A DNA stretch of 30,074 nucleotides from Chara braunii (Eukaryota > Streptophyta > Charophyceae > Charales > Characeae): assembly GCA_003427395.1 (NCBI GenBank), contig BFEA01000686.1, forward strand, positions 676,676 to 706,749, read 5' to 3'. Both the position numbers and the translations under genes were made by a program. Below the pieces are notes generated by a model that was not told the DNA's origin, searched no databases, and saw nothing but the letters and a program-made list of their open reading frames with translations. Positions 1 through 8,479 of this stretch are shown in pieces; the first letter of the stretch is position 1; each line of letters opens with the position of its first letter.

Positions 1-2
1 GT

Positions 3-172
3 GGTCAATTTGACCATAACCAGTTCAAGTGCCGAAATAATGAGGTTACCGAGAAGATCCTGCCTACTATGGGGCAGGAGGTAGGATCCTCCGCTCCCGT
101 TGGTAGCAATGTTGCCAGTACTTCAGGCACTGCTCTAGGAAACACGTCGGGCCAGTAGGAATTGTAGCTCTT
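3..172 (+). pseudogene. gag C-terminal fragment with partial CCHC zinc knuckle
   Basis: The third frame reads GQFDHNQFKC at the very start. This fits the second half of a C-x2-C-x4-H-x4-C retroviral-type zinc knuckle (the first Cys pair lies outside the window, and the usual Gly before His is Asp). A low-complexity Ser/Thr/Gly stretch follows and ends at a stop near 155-158. In the family this knuckle binds the element's RNA during packaging. The fragment is short, but its position directly upstream of protease supports the call. Confidence 0.55.
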
Positions 173-187
173 CCTGCTAATGTCGAG

Positions 188-821
188 GTGGTGGACACAC
201 CCTCACCATCTCGAGAGATGGCCCAAGCTACTGACTCCCCCGTCCTCCCGCGAACACATTCAGACCCATCGACCCTCTGTTCGATGAATGTGTTTGAGTC
301 CTTAGAGGAGCTAGAGGAGGAGTGGTCTAAGTCAGACCCACTAGCTTCTTGGACGACACTAGTCAAACCTCCTAAGGCTGAGATGTTCGTAAGTGAGGTA
401 GTCATTGGCGTTCGCAAGACCGAGGCCTATTATGACACTTGCTCGACGACGAATTTCATTAGTCGTGCGTGCGTTGAGAGGCTGCGTTTACAGGGGCGAG
501 TGCAGCGCCTGAATCGACTTGTGGAGTCGACCTATGCCAACAAACAACTACCTTCATGACGTTGAGTGTTTGTTCCCGTACGCGGGAGGGGAATTGAGGC
601 ATTGTGTCTCATTCCTGGTGAGCGACGATCTCCCCATGGACATTTTGTTAGGTATATACTACCTCTCCGTTGCACAACCCCAGTTCGAATGGGATCGAAA
701 AGTGGTCAAACACACGTTGCCAGGTGGAGGGACCGCCATATTACATAAGTTCAAAGCTAGTAGTCTGATTGAGTCCCACGGATGCATATGTGCGGCCTCA
801 TTCGATAATTATTATAAGTAA
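188..821 (+). pseudogene. Retropepsin-like aspartic protease region of gypsy pol (frameshifted)
   Basis: The segment at 395-560 carries an aspartic-protease-like core: a beta strand, then YYDTCSTTNFIS, where the usual DSG/DTG catalytic triad reads Asp-Thr-Cys, then a helix-rich RACVERLRL stretch. After a frameshift near 560 the second half continues in another frame through GGELRHCVSFLVSDDLPMDI and LLG, the flap and final strand of retropepsins, and ends at TAA 819-821. Such proteases cut the gag-pol polyprotein. Loss of the Gly of the triad together with the frameshift and stop make it inactive. Confidence 0.7.
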
Positions 822-836
822 AATTAGGAGGAGGGT

Positions 837-2112
837 ATGTATCTAGTTTACGTCTCTGCTGCAGGCGAGCCGGTGAAAACGCCGCCGGAGATAGAGAGAG
901 TAGTTGCCAAATACCCTGATCTATGCGAAGAGCCAACAGGGGTTGTTGAGAGGGAGGTCGTCCACGCTATAGAGATTATCCCAGGGTCTAGTATCCCGAA
1001 GGGTAGGATCTATAGGATTTCTTCAGGCGAGCTTGATGAGCTTCACCGCCAACTCAAGGAACTCATAGAGAAGGGTTGGATTTTATGGGTTTCCAGTCTT
1101 ATTCGTTCCAAAGAAGGGAGGCACTTTGAGGATGTGCATTGATTATAGGGGCCTCAATGCCATCACAGTGAAAAACAGGGAGCCCCTACCACGCATCGAC
1201 GATTTGCTTGATAGAGTGCAAGGGTGTCAGTACTTCAATAAGATAGATCTGAAGTCCGGGTACCATCAGATTGCAATCCGGCCTGAGGATCAACACAAAA
1301 CTGCCTTTCAGACCAGGTACGGTCTGTACGAGTTTGTGGTGATGCCATTTGGGTTGTGCAATGCTCCTGGCACCTTTCAGCACGCTATGAATCGGATCTT
1401 TCATGACTACTTAGACAAGTTTGTCATCGTGTACCTCAATGACATACTTATCTTTAGTAGGACTATCGAGGAGCACATGACACATCTAGATAAAGTCCTC
1501 AGTTTCCTTCGTCAGCACAAGTTCAAGATCAATGGTTAGAAGTGCGAATTTTGCCGCACCCGTATCTTGTACGTAGGTCATGAGATTTCCGCGGACGGGT
1601 TGAAACCCGATGACACGAAGGTGGCCAGCATTCGTGATTGGCCACGTCTCCAGTCTGAGACTGAGATGAGATCTTTCTTAGGGATGACAGGCTACTATGG
1701 AACTTTAGTAAAAAACTATAGCATAATGGTCGCCCATTTGACTGATCTGACCCGCCTTGATACCCCATGGGAGTGGACAGACGAGTGCGAGGCTGCTTTC
1801 AGACATCTGAAGCATACGTTGACGCACTGAGGTTTTGAAACTTCCCGATCCTAACAAGCCATTTGTAGTTACCACGGATGCTAGCCAATATGGCATTGGC
1901 GTCGTGCTTGCGCAGCAGGAGGGGCCAAAGTTGAGGCCAGCCGAGTACATGTCTAAGAAAATGTTGTCTCAGAAGTTGGAAAAATCAACCCATGAGAAGG
2001 AACTCTATGCGGTGTACAAGGCTCTGACCCATTAGAGGCACTACCTCCTTGGGAGGTTCTTCATCTTCAGAACTCATCATCAGACTTTAAGATGGATGAG
2101 AACTCAGCCAGT
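837..2112 (+). pseudogene. Ty3/gypsy reverse transcriptase and N-terminal RNase H (broken)
   Basis: The stretch opens with the pre-RT connector ([32 protein letters not shown]). Sequence is then lost and the frame shifts near 1085-1125, exactly where the first RT motif should be. RT resumes with [37 protein letters not shown] (motif A), [16 protein letters not shown] (motif B) and motif C. Motif C reads YLND rather than the family's YxDD, with the Asn codon at 1438-1440, so the polymerase site is destroyed. FLGMTGYYG and the start of RNase H (TTDASQYGIGVVLAQ; EKELYAVYKALTH) follow in other frames. Stops lie at 1537-1539, 1828-1830 and 2033-2035. RNase H homology stops abruptly at 2112. Confidence 0.92.
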
Positions 2113-2444
2113 CTGGATTATGAATTTAATTAAAAGAAAGTGTACAGGTAGGGCACTCGCGGCGCATTAAGACGAAGCGTAGAAAGATGCATAAATAAAG
2201 CACGTCTACCGAATGGAGAATGGAATACATACCTTTATCATTTTTAGCGATTATATGATCTTAATATATGGATCAAATACATTTCGTCCCACATATCATT
2301 TCGTCCCACATATATCCTATCGATGAGATATATATCGATCGCACTACGATCACTTACTATCTATAGATAGATGCCAATTGGAGTATGTATTGTATTTGTA
2401 TTGTATATAGACTTGAATACAATGTCACGGGTCTCACTTCAAGT
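2113..2444 (+). mobile_element. 332-bp AT-rich insertion splitting the RNase H domain
   Basis: RNase H coding sequence stops after CAGCCAGT (ending 2112) and resumes with GTGCTTTCTGACGC around 2443-2445. The intervening 332 bp have no homology to pol. A trinucleotide AGT is found at both junctions. The insert contains a short tandem duplication (ATTTCGTCCCACATAT twice around 2280-2312) and TATA/GATA-rich sequence. Convincing terminal inverted repeats were not found. Removing it as a GT-AG intron would leave the frame shifted, so it is more likely an inserted non-autonomous element or filler DNA. Confidence 0.6.
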
Positions 2445-3910
2445 GCTTTCTGACGCTTTGAAGCGTTGGATCGAAGTCACTGAGCAGTATGACTTTAACC
2501 CCCAGTATTTGAAAGGGGAGTACAATAAGGTTGCGGATGCCTTGTCGCGTAGACCTGATTTTTCAGGTGCGCTGATAACTGAATTCGATCTGACAGATGA
2601 TGTAACTCGCTCTTTGGTGGAAGCCTATCGCGATGACCACTTTATGTCTGAGATCATACGCAGACTAGAGGCGAAGGATAAAAAGACTTCTGCCGAGTTT
2701 GAGTTGATCAACGGCTTGCTGTTCCTTGCGAAGACATGGAATAAACAATTGTGTATTCCAAATAGAGAGTCTTTGTGTAGTTTGTTTTTAGGCGAGTGTC
2801 ATGATGCCACCGGCCATTTTCGGTACAAGAAGACCGCAACCAATCTCTTGCAGCGGTTCTGGTGGCCCACGATGATGCGAGATGCCCAGCTGTACGTGGA
2901 GACATGTCATGTCTGTCAGAGGGACAAACCACGTACTCAGGCTCCTCTTGGGCTCCTGAAGCCCCTTCCGATTCTGGAAAGGCCTGGTGAGAGCCTGTCC
3001 ATGGACTTCATGGATACACTGGTCACCAGCAGGAGTGGGATGAGACACATCTTCGTCATGGATAAGTTTAGTAAGTATGCTAGATTAGTAGTCATGTCGG
3101 AGATTGCGAAGACCGAGTACGTCATCAGATTGTTTAAAGAGAACTGGGTTAGGGATTTTGGTTTGCCCAAATCCATAGTGAGTGGCAGGGATGTCTGATT
3201 CGATAGTGAGTTGTGGACGGCCGTTGCCGCGGAGCAGGGAACCCAGTTGCAGATGACTTTTGGGAATCACCCAGAGGCCAACGGCCAGACCGAGCAACTG
3301 AACCGTGTTGTACAACACTTGTTGAGGCATTACATCAAGCCCAACCAGGTGGACTGGGATGAGAAGCTTGCTCTCATCGTCGGCCTGTACCATAATGTTG
3401 TACACAACGCTACCGGGGTGAGCCCAAACAGCTTACTGTTGACTTTCAAGCCTAGACTGCCCTTAGACTTCCTTCTTCCTGAGAATCAGTCAACTCCTGC
3501 ACCAGGTACCCTAGAATTCGCCTATCGGTATGAACAAAAGATGCAGCAGGCGGTAGAACAAATGCAGAAGGCACAGGCGGCAATGATAGAGTCTGAGAAT
3601 AAATACCGCCGCCCTTCTACGTTTCAGGTTGGGGACAGAGTTTGGGTTAAGAACTCTGAACCGGGACAGGAGTACGGGATTTCCCGTAAACTTATGCCTT
3701 ATTACTTTGGGCCTTGGGAAGTCTTGGACATTGTTGGGACTGATCCGAATGGACCATCTTATGTAATCCGGATCCCTGGTCATCTTCGCACTTACCCTGT
3801 CTTTCATGCATCCAAACTTGCACCTTTCAATGAAACAGATGAGTTTCCTTCTCGTCGCTCAATGCTGCCCCCAACCATGGATGGAGAACAACAGAAAAAA
3901 AGTCGGCGAG
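2445..3910 (+). pseudogene. Ty3/gypsy RNase H end and integrase (broken)
   Basis: The frame from 2445 reads the end of RNase H (LSDALKRWIEV; YNKVADALSRRPDF), then the integrase zinc-binding HHCC module (CHDATGHFRYKKT with two His; CHVC) and the catalytic core. The core shows the first Asp in SMDFMD, the second in VSGRDV, and the Glu in NHPEANGQTEQLNR. A TGA at 3196-3198 separates the second Asp from the rest. The segment to 3888 is the C-terminal DNA-binding region (VGDRVWVK; KLMPYYFGPWEVLD; PVFHASKLAPF). The homology ends after PPTMDG, and the last residues before the stop at 3934 come from flanking DNA. No chromodomain is present. Confidence 0.9.
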
Positions 3911-3936
3911 ATGGGCGGGTTTTTAATTTGCCATAA

Positions 3937-4023
3937 TCGTCGATAAACAGGGAGCATGATTTCATGTGGTTACAAACAACTTACAGTGGGCTTAAAATGA
4001 TTCGGGGAAATTTTTAGATGTTT
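3937..4023. other. Short non-coding spacer after the gypsy remnant
   Basis: AT-rich DNA directly after the point where pol homology ends. No gene, polypurine tract or LTR start is recognisable. Confidence 0.4.
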
Positions 4024-4100
4024 ATCAACATGTTCCAACATGTTTCAACAGGTTTCAACAGGTTTCAACCAATTTCAACAAGATTTCAACTAGCCTCAAC
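4024..4100 (+). repeat. 10-bp tandem repeat (TTTCAACAGG-like)
   Basis: About seven degenerate units of TTTCAACANG follow each other with a 10-bp period. The last unit is followed by unrelated sequence and then an A run at 4129-4141. No coding potential. Confidence 0.8.
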
Positions 4101-4217
4101 TTTCATCGCGTTGCACATTTGTGAGTAAAAAAAAAAAAAAATGCATATCAAAATCATAGTGATATATACTAGTCATATCCATGTGCACAACATTCCCTCC
4201 CCTATCCTCCCTACCCT

Positions 4218-4485
4218 CTCTCTACCCCTTTCTTCATGTTGAGTCGAGTAATATTGGATTGGTAAGTAGGTGCCTACTCTTTATGCTCAGACACATTGAT
4301 TATGTCTATAAATGTAGGCACCTACCGACCTATGTATCACTTTCCCCTACTCCAACCCCCTTCCTCTCTACCCCTTTCCTCATGTTGAGAGAGAGTTATA
4401 TTGGACGGGTTAGTAGGCTCATACACTTTGTGTTGAAACACATTCATTCCAAGAATTCATGTAGGCACCTATTGACCTTATTGCT
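4218..4485 (+). repeat. Two tandem ~148-bp repeat units with internal inverted motif
   Basis: The string CTCTCTACCCCTTTC starts at 4218 and again at 4366, and both are followed by the same order of motifs: CATGTTGAG, a TATTGGA block, a CAC(A)TTGATT/CATTCATT block and TGTAGGCACCTA. In the first unit AGTAGGTGCCTACT (about 4266-4279) is the reverse complement of the later TGTAGGCACCTACC (4313-4326), so the unit can fold. The units differ by many substitutions, so the duplication is old. A CT-rich stretch at 4670-4710 may be a third, highly diverged relative. Confidence 0.7.
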
Positions 4486-4744
4486 TTTGCCATTTATTGG
4501 GTGTAACTCTATATTTATGGTTTTGATTGCGGCGTGTTACTTATAAGTTATAAAGGCAAATAATATTTGCGTTTGTAAGTTAAAAGGATGTTGAGCAGGA
4601 TACCGCCTACTACCCCTTATCGTCCACGTTTTGTGAACATTGACCCTTCCAGCTCCTGGTCCACCCTCCCCCTACCCACCCCCTCCCCGCGCCCGCGACC
4701 TCGCTCTCTCGATCACATAGAGTTCAAACACATTGATTGGTTAG

Positions 4745-4905
4745 CAGTCACTGCTCAATGCGGCTCGGAGGAGCAACAAGCTATCTCTAGGTAGCATGCG
4801 CCAAGCTTGCCGAGTACGGTACATGAGGTTACTAGGGATTGAACCGAAGACCTCAAACGGCATATCTTACGAACTGAATTAACTGCAGTTGGATCCTACA
4901 TAAAT
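4745..4905 (-). mobile_element. tRNA-derived SINE-like sequence
   Basis: Read on the minus strand, the segment contains a box A-like stretch (AATTCAGTTCGTAAGA, near 4870-4885) and, about 35 nt later, a good RNA polymerase III box B, GGTTCAATCCC (near 4831-4841), preceded by GAGGTCTTC as in a tRNA T arm. The order and spacing match a tRNA gene, but the acceptor and anticodon arms do not fold, so it is a tRNA-derived element rather than a tRNA. A tRNA-unrelated body would follow toward 4745. A T run at 4927-4944 lies beyond the head end. Boundaries are estimates. Confidence 0.5.
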
Positions 4906-4926
4906 CCGTGAACGACGTACTGGTGG

Positions 4927-4944
4927 GTTTTTTTTTTTTTTTTT
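4927..4944 (+). repeat. Poly-T tract followed by a G run
   Basis: A run of about 18 T is followed by GAAGGGGGGGG. It could be the poly-A tail of a minus-strand retroposon, but it lies on the 5' side of the SINE-like head, so it does not belong to that copy as drawn. Confidence 0.6.
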
Positions 4945-5240
4945 GAAGGGGGGGGAAGGAGGGTGACGTCCTTTAGATATGATCATCATTGAACTGACCG
5001 GTCACATGTATTTTAAAAATGCTTTATTTTTGTTGTCTAGCTGTATCTTTTTTCGTTTTTCTGTATTTTATGTATATTTTTCCGTCGATTTATTTTTATA
5101 TACATATTTTACTCATTTATCGCATCCTCTTGCTAGTCTATGTATAGTAAGGCGGAACACCAACCAGTCCTAAAACTCTCCTCAACCTTTGAGATAGGCT
5201 TAAACCATAACAGCAGCGTGAGAGCAAGACTTGTATTAGA
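4945..5240. other. AT-rich spacer without recognisable gene
   Basis: T-rich DNA rich in TTTTATA and TGTAT strings. The short plus-strand frame here encodes a low-complexity Phe/Tyr/Leu peptide typical of chance translation of AT-rich DNA. Confidence 0.4.
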
Positions 5241-5282
5241 CATTGTTGATGTGGGAAATTGGTGATTCTACAACTCTTCTGG

Positions 5283-5292
5283 TGGTATCAGA
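5283..5292 (+). other. Primer-binding-site-like motif (initiator tRNA-Met type)
   Basis: TGGTATCAGA matches the first ten bases of the tRNA-iMet primer-binding site commonly used by plant LTR retrotransposons, and the last two consensus bases differ. The upstream ATTCTACA resembles the end of a copia-type LTR. No LTR duplicate or pol gene follows, so this may be a stranded 5' end or coincidence. Confidence 0.3.
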
Positions 5293-5474
5293 ATTCAACC
5301 ATCGATCTGTTTCACAACAACTTTTGGATGTAACAACTCTGGGACGCCTATTGGTGTACCATTGGTTTTGTACTCCCTGGCGGGGGGCTAGGTCCCATGT
5401 ATGAATGTTTTGTACGCAGTCGGAAGGTTGCACTTTACTCCATAAACTTTTGTCGTGTAGTGGAACTTTCATTT

Positions 5475-6112
5475 TCAGGTGTGTTGTGCAGACGAATTCG
5501 GGGTTGATGCGGGGTTTAAGCCTGCTAGTTTCAAACACTTACATCCAAGTCTCATGATACAAAAGTCAACCATGACACAAAATTCCTCCCATAGAGTGGG
5601 GAGATATGGCTGAGAGAAAATGCCCCTCCTGAGATGCGGAAACTCGGAGGGTTCAGTCACTGCCTCGTAGTCAATCTCTGCAGGCGATATGTATCTTTTG
5701 ACCAAGTCCACCAGTCCACCCCAATAAGAGTCGTCGGTAAGATAGTAGGGGACTAGCGGTTTGGGATATAGTCAGTGAAAAGCTTAGGGCCAAAGCTATA
5801 GACTATCTTTATGCTCCCCTGGAGTCTCTCGACCTTCCATTGCAAGAGCCCGGCTGCCGTGGCCCAAACTGCATCGAAATGAGGGTGTGTCTCGTTCCCC
5901 TTTTTCAAGAAGATCCGCAAATCGTTGACTGTACCTTCAGCGAACTCAGTGAGAACGACGAAAATGGACAGATCTTCACGCTTGAATCCATCAATTCTGA
6001 CATACTTGTAGGGGAAGCTCTCCTTGGCAGCAATCAGATTGAGGTTGTCAATGACTGACTGCCCAACTGAAATGGGGTTGATCTCTCTCATGTGCTCAGG
6101 CAACCAGTTACT
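5475..6112 (-). pseudogene. Unrecognised coding exon(s), frameshifted
   Basis: On the minus strand a coherent protein-like frame starts just after a good splice acceptor (pyrimidine-rich stretch ending TCTATCAG, near 6113-6120). It reads through NLIAAKESFPYKYVRIDGFK, LSIFVVLTEFAEG and WATAAGLLQWKVERLQG. Near 5757 the frame must shift by one base. The continuation PLVPYYLTDDSYWGGLVDLV then runs to about 5475 with similar amino-acid quality (SEFPHLRRGIFSQPYLPTLW). I do not recognise the family. The LTEFAEG stretch recalls the hinge region of protein kinases, but no glycine loop, HRD or DFG motif is visible, so I do not call it a kinase. It is probably a decayed host gene or gene fragment. Confidence 0.42.
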
Positions 6113-6154
6113 CTCTGATAGAAGGAAAAAAGATCGTGCTTGATTGACAGACGT

Positions 6155-6403
6155 TCACTGTTTGAATGCATTTTCAATGTTTTTCTGAATAATGTTCTGA
6201 GCACCGTTCCGAGTGTTGATTCTGAATGCGGATTCTGAATGCTGATCTTGAATGTTGATTCTGAATGCTGATTCTGAACTGGATATTTCCGATTGATTGC
6301 TGATTGAAACTAGATATTTCTGATAGATTGCTGATTGAGACAGGATATTTGTGATTGGTTGCTGATGGAGAACTGAATATTTCTGATTGATAAGTGTTCT
6401 CAT
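6155..6403 (-). repeat. Minisatellite: 31-bp units and 12-bp units
   Basis: Three 31-bp units start at 6282, 6313 and 6344 (GATATTTCTGATAGATTGCT and variants), with a partial fourth at 6375. Just upstream, at about 6205-6280, a shorter ~12-bp unit (TTCTGAATGCTGA-like) repeats several times. The minus-strand frame through this stretch is an artefact of the repeat. It would lie inside the intron between the two gene pieces at 5475-6112 and 6547-6801. Confidence 0.85.
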
Positions 6404-6546
6404 GCTGATTGATCCAATTGCTGTTTGTGTTTCGTTGATATACTGTGTGCCCTGTTATGATCTGTTTTCTGATACTGGCTCTTTTTCTCTAACCTGTCCC
6501 TGCCAAATGTGAATTCGCCTCTCTCGAAGTTGATAGCTAGGCTCTC

Positions 6547-6801
6547 TTACTGATTTCCAGCAACCTTCCTACTTGCCTCCTCAATGGATCCTACCGATGA
6601 GAGAGTGCTGTGTAATTTTCCGTCCGATCCATGATTGTAGAAGATGTACTCAACATCTTTTTGACTATTCACTAACTTTAAAGCCTTTTCCATCAAGAGC
6701 TCTGTATAACAGTGGATGTCCTGAACCAAACTTCCATCCCAGCCCTGGACTTTATCTCGGAACATTGAGTAGGTCACTCTCAACATATTTTCCCCTTCCA
6801 T
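6547..6801 (-). pseudogene. Possible 5' coding exon of the unrecognised minus-strand gene
   Basis: A minus-strand frame starts with ATG at 6801-6799 (MEGENMLRVTYSMFRDKVQG) and encodes about 80 residues of normal composition, with KDVEYIFYNHGSDGKLHSTL and SIEEASRKVAG near the end. At the end the sequence reads ATCA|GTAAGAG, a strong plant-like splice donor (near 6557). A good acceptor lies at about 6113, so a ~440-bp intron is plausible. The simplest join gives an early stop, whereas using the next AG keeps the frame open. Function is unknown; no database family came to mind. Confidence 0.35.
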
Positions 6802-6824
6802 CTTTCTGCAAACGCCCTTCGTAA

Positions 6825-8004
6825 TGACTTAAGATCGTAAACTGACGGGCGAAAATAACATTCCTCATGAATCAGGACCTTTTGGAGAGTTGCTCAGACC
6901 TGCAACTAACGATGGGGAATTGATGAGGGTATTGACTCTTTTATGGCTATTACTGTTTCTCGAATTCTCCTAGACTTAGCCACCATAGTAGCAGATGTCA
7001 CTAGCACATTTCATGCCAATCGAAGTAGTGAATCAGAGTAGTACTTATGTTGTCATGGTGGTCCTAGAGCAGATAAGATATCAAAGTCTTGCTGAACATT
7101 AGGCGAACTTAATACTAGTATCACACAGAGCACAGCCCCTGTCAGGCCTTGAGTTAACGGCCTTCGATCAGACAAAATGCTCTAGCACTCAGGTTTGTTA
7201 ATTCACAAGCTGAAATAAGAGAGGCCTCTTGCGAAACTTGGATTTGCACACACTGAGAATTATCACATATGAGATTGACAGAGTAGTATGTCATAGGGCT
7301 TCCCCTGTCTATCCCAGTGACGACAACTCAGTGGTTGCACTAAGCTCGAAGTGAGACACTCCGCACGGATTCGAGTTCACTGCAGGTCCACCCAAAACAA
7401 ATGTGCACGTTTGCATACTGCTCATGTGTACCTCGCCCTTTGCATTTACACAAAATTGAACTTCTATCAACGGCTGACCCCGACGAAGGGATGGATTATT
7501 TTTTTCAAGTTGACAGTTTTCTTCACAGGCAGGACCACTTTAACCATTACTCGTACCGTGTGGGAAATCTCTGATCACAGCACCCACTGATAAAATAGAT
7601 GAGGGTGTCACTGAATATGATTTGAAGATCACATAGGGAACTCTGAGAACAGTACAGACTACATCACTTTAAGGTGTAATGTCGTCGATTATTTGATTCA
7701 GGGCAGTCCATGCACTGTCTGTGAGATAAGGCGTTCCCCGGAGTTACCTCCAACCATAAGCGGGTGTTGGCAGTATCTACGATCAATCGCACCTGTCACT
7801 ACTGATAATAGCACTCTTCCCAGATGTTGGACTGAGCGTAGCCACTATGATCAGCACTCATGTAACGAGAAATTTATCACCCCAGATAAACCTGGCTCAG
7901 GCCGTGTGCAATTACTGACTAGTAACGGACTCACCTTGTTTGCTGTACAGAGTGGTTCTGGCTTCTCTGTAAGGTCTAACAACGGAAAATTTTCCTAGGG
8001 TTAA
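6825..8004. other. Non-coding stretch, nothing recognised
   Basis: Mixed-composition DNA with only short frames full of stops. No RNA gene, repeat or element terminus was found on either strand. Confidence 0.4.
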
Positions 8005-8450
8005 ATAATCATTCTATAGTAAAATTACAATCTAAATTTTAATTTTTCATTCCATCTTAAAAAATGTCATTCCAATTATAAAAATTTTCATCTTACTTGC
8101 AAACTTTTATTCCAAGAATATGGTATTCCTTCTTATTTGGACTGTATGCTAGAGATGGAATGGAAGTCTGGATGAGTTCATGAAATATTTTAATTGGACC
8201 GTCATTCTAAGTAAGGATTTACAATCATAAATAGGTTAATCCAATCTAAATTAGAAGATATTTGTTGTAGTAGAATGAAAATTTAATTAAAACATTTCAT
8301 AAACTCGTTCAGCCTTTCATTCCATCTTGAACAAATAGATGTAGTTGGAAGGGAAAGCTCATATTTAGACGGGAACTTATTAAATAAAACTGAAAATTTT
8401 AGAATTGTATGAACATTGGAATGATAATTTATAAATCTGAAGGAATTTTT
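8005..8450. mobile_element. AT-rich MITE-like element with imperfect inverted arms
   Basis: TCATTCCAAT at 8067-8076 is mirrored by ATTGGAATGA at 8415-8424, and AAAATTTTCA at 8081-8090 by TGAAAATTTT at 8391-8400. The nested order of an inverted repeat is therefore kept. The motif TTTCATTCCATCTT recurs at about 8045 and 8312, and its complement near 8153. The segment is much more AT-rich than its flanks. Exact termini and a target duplication could not be fixed, so the superfamily is unknown. Confidence 0.35.
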
Positions 8451-8479
8451 TTTTTATGGCATGTTTTTTTAACTTTCAT

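Larger units (their letters stand above)
1..3888 (+). mobile_element. Degenerate Ty3/gypsy LTR-retrotransposon, internal region only
   Basis: Pieces of a gag-pol polyprotein follow one another in the canonical Ty3/gypsy order: zinc knuckle, protease, reverse transcriptase, RNase H, integrase. The window opens inside the zinc knuckle. The pol homology stops near 3888, just after the post-integrase segment, where the reading frame runs into unrelated sequence. No LTR, primer-binding site or polypurine tract is visible, so both ends are missing. The frame is broken by at least four in-frame stops (TAA 819-821, TAG 1537-1539, TAG 2033-2035, TGA 3196-3198), by frameshifts near 175, 560, 1100 and 1826, and by a 332-bp insertion at 2113-2444. 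It is an old, immobile copy. Confidence 0.93.

Noticed and set aside
2113-2444. GT-AG intron in the gypsy pol
   Set aside because: Removing GT...AG leaves RNase H out of frame, and gypsy pol genes are normally intronless.
6155-6403. 82-codon minus-strand ORF
   Set aside because: It is a translation of the 31-bp and 12-bp minisatellite units.
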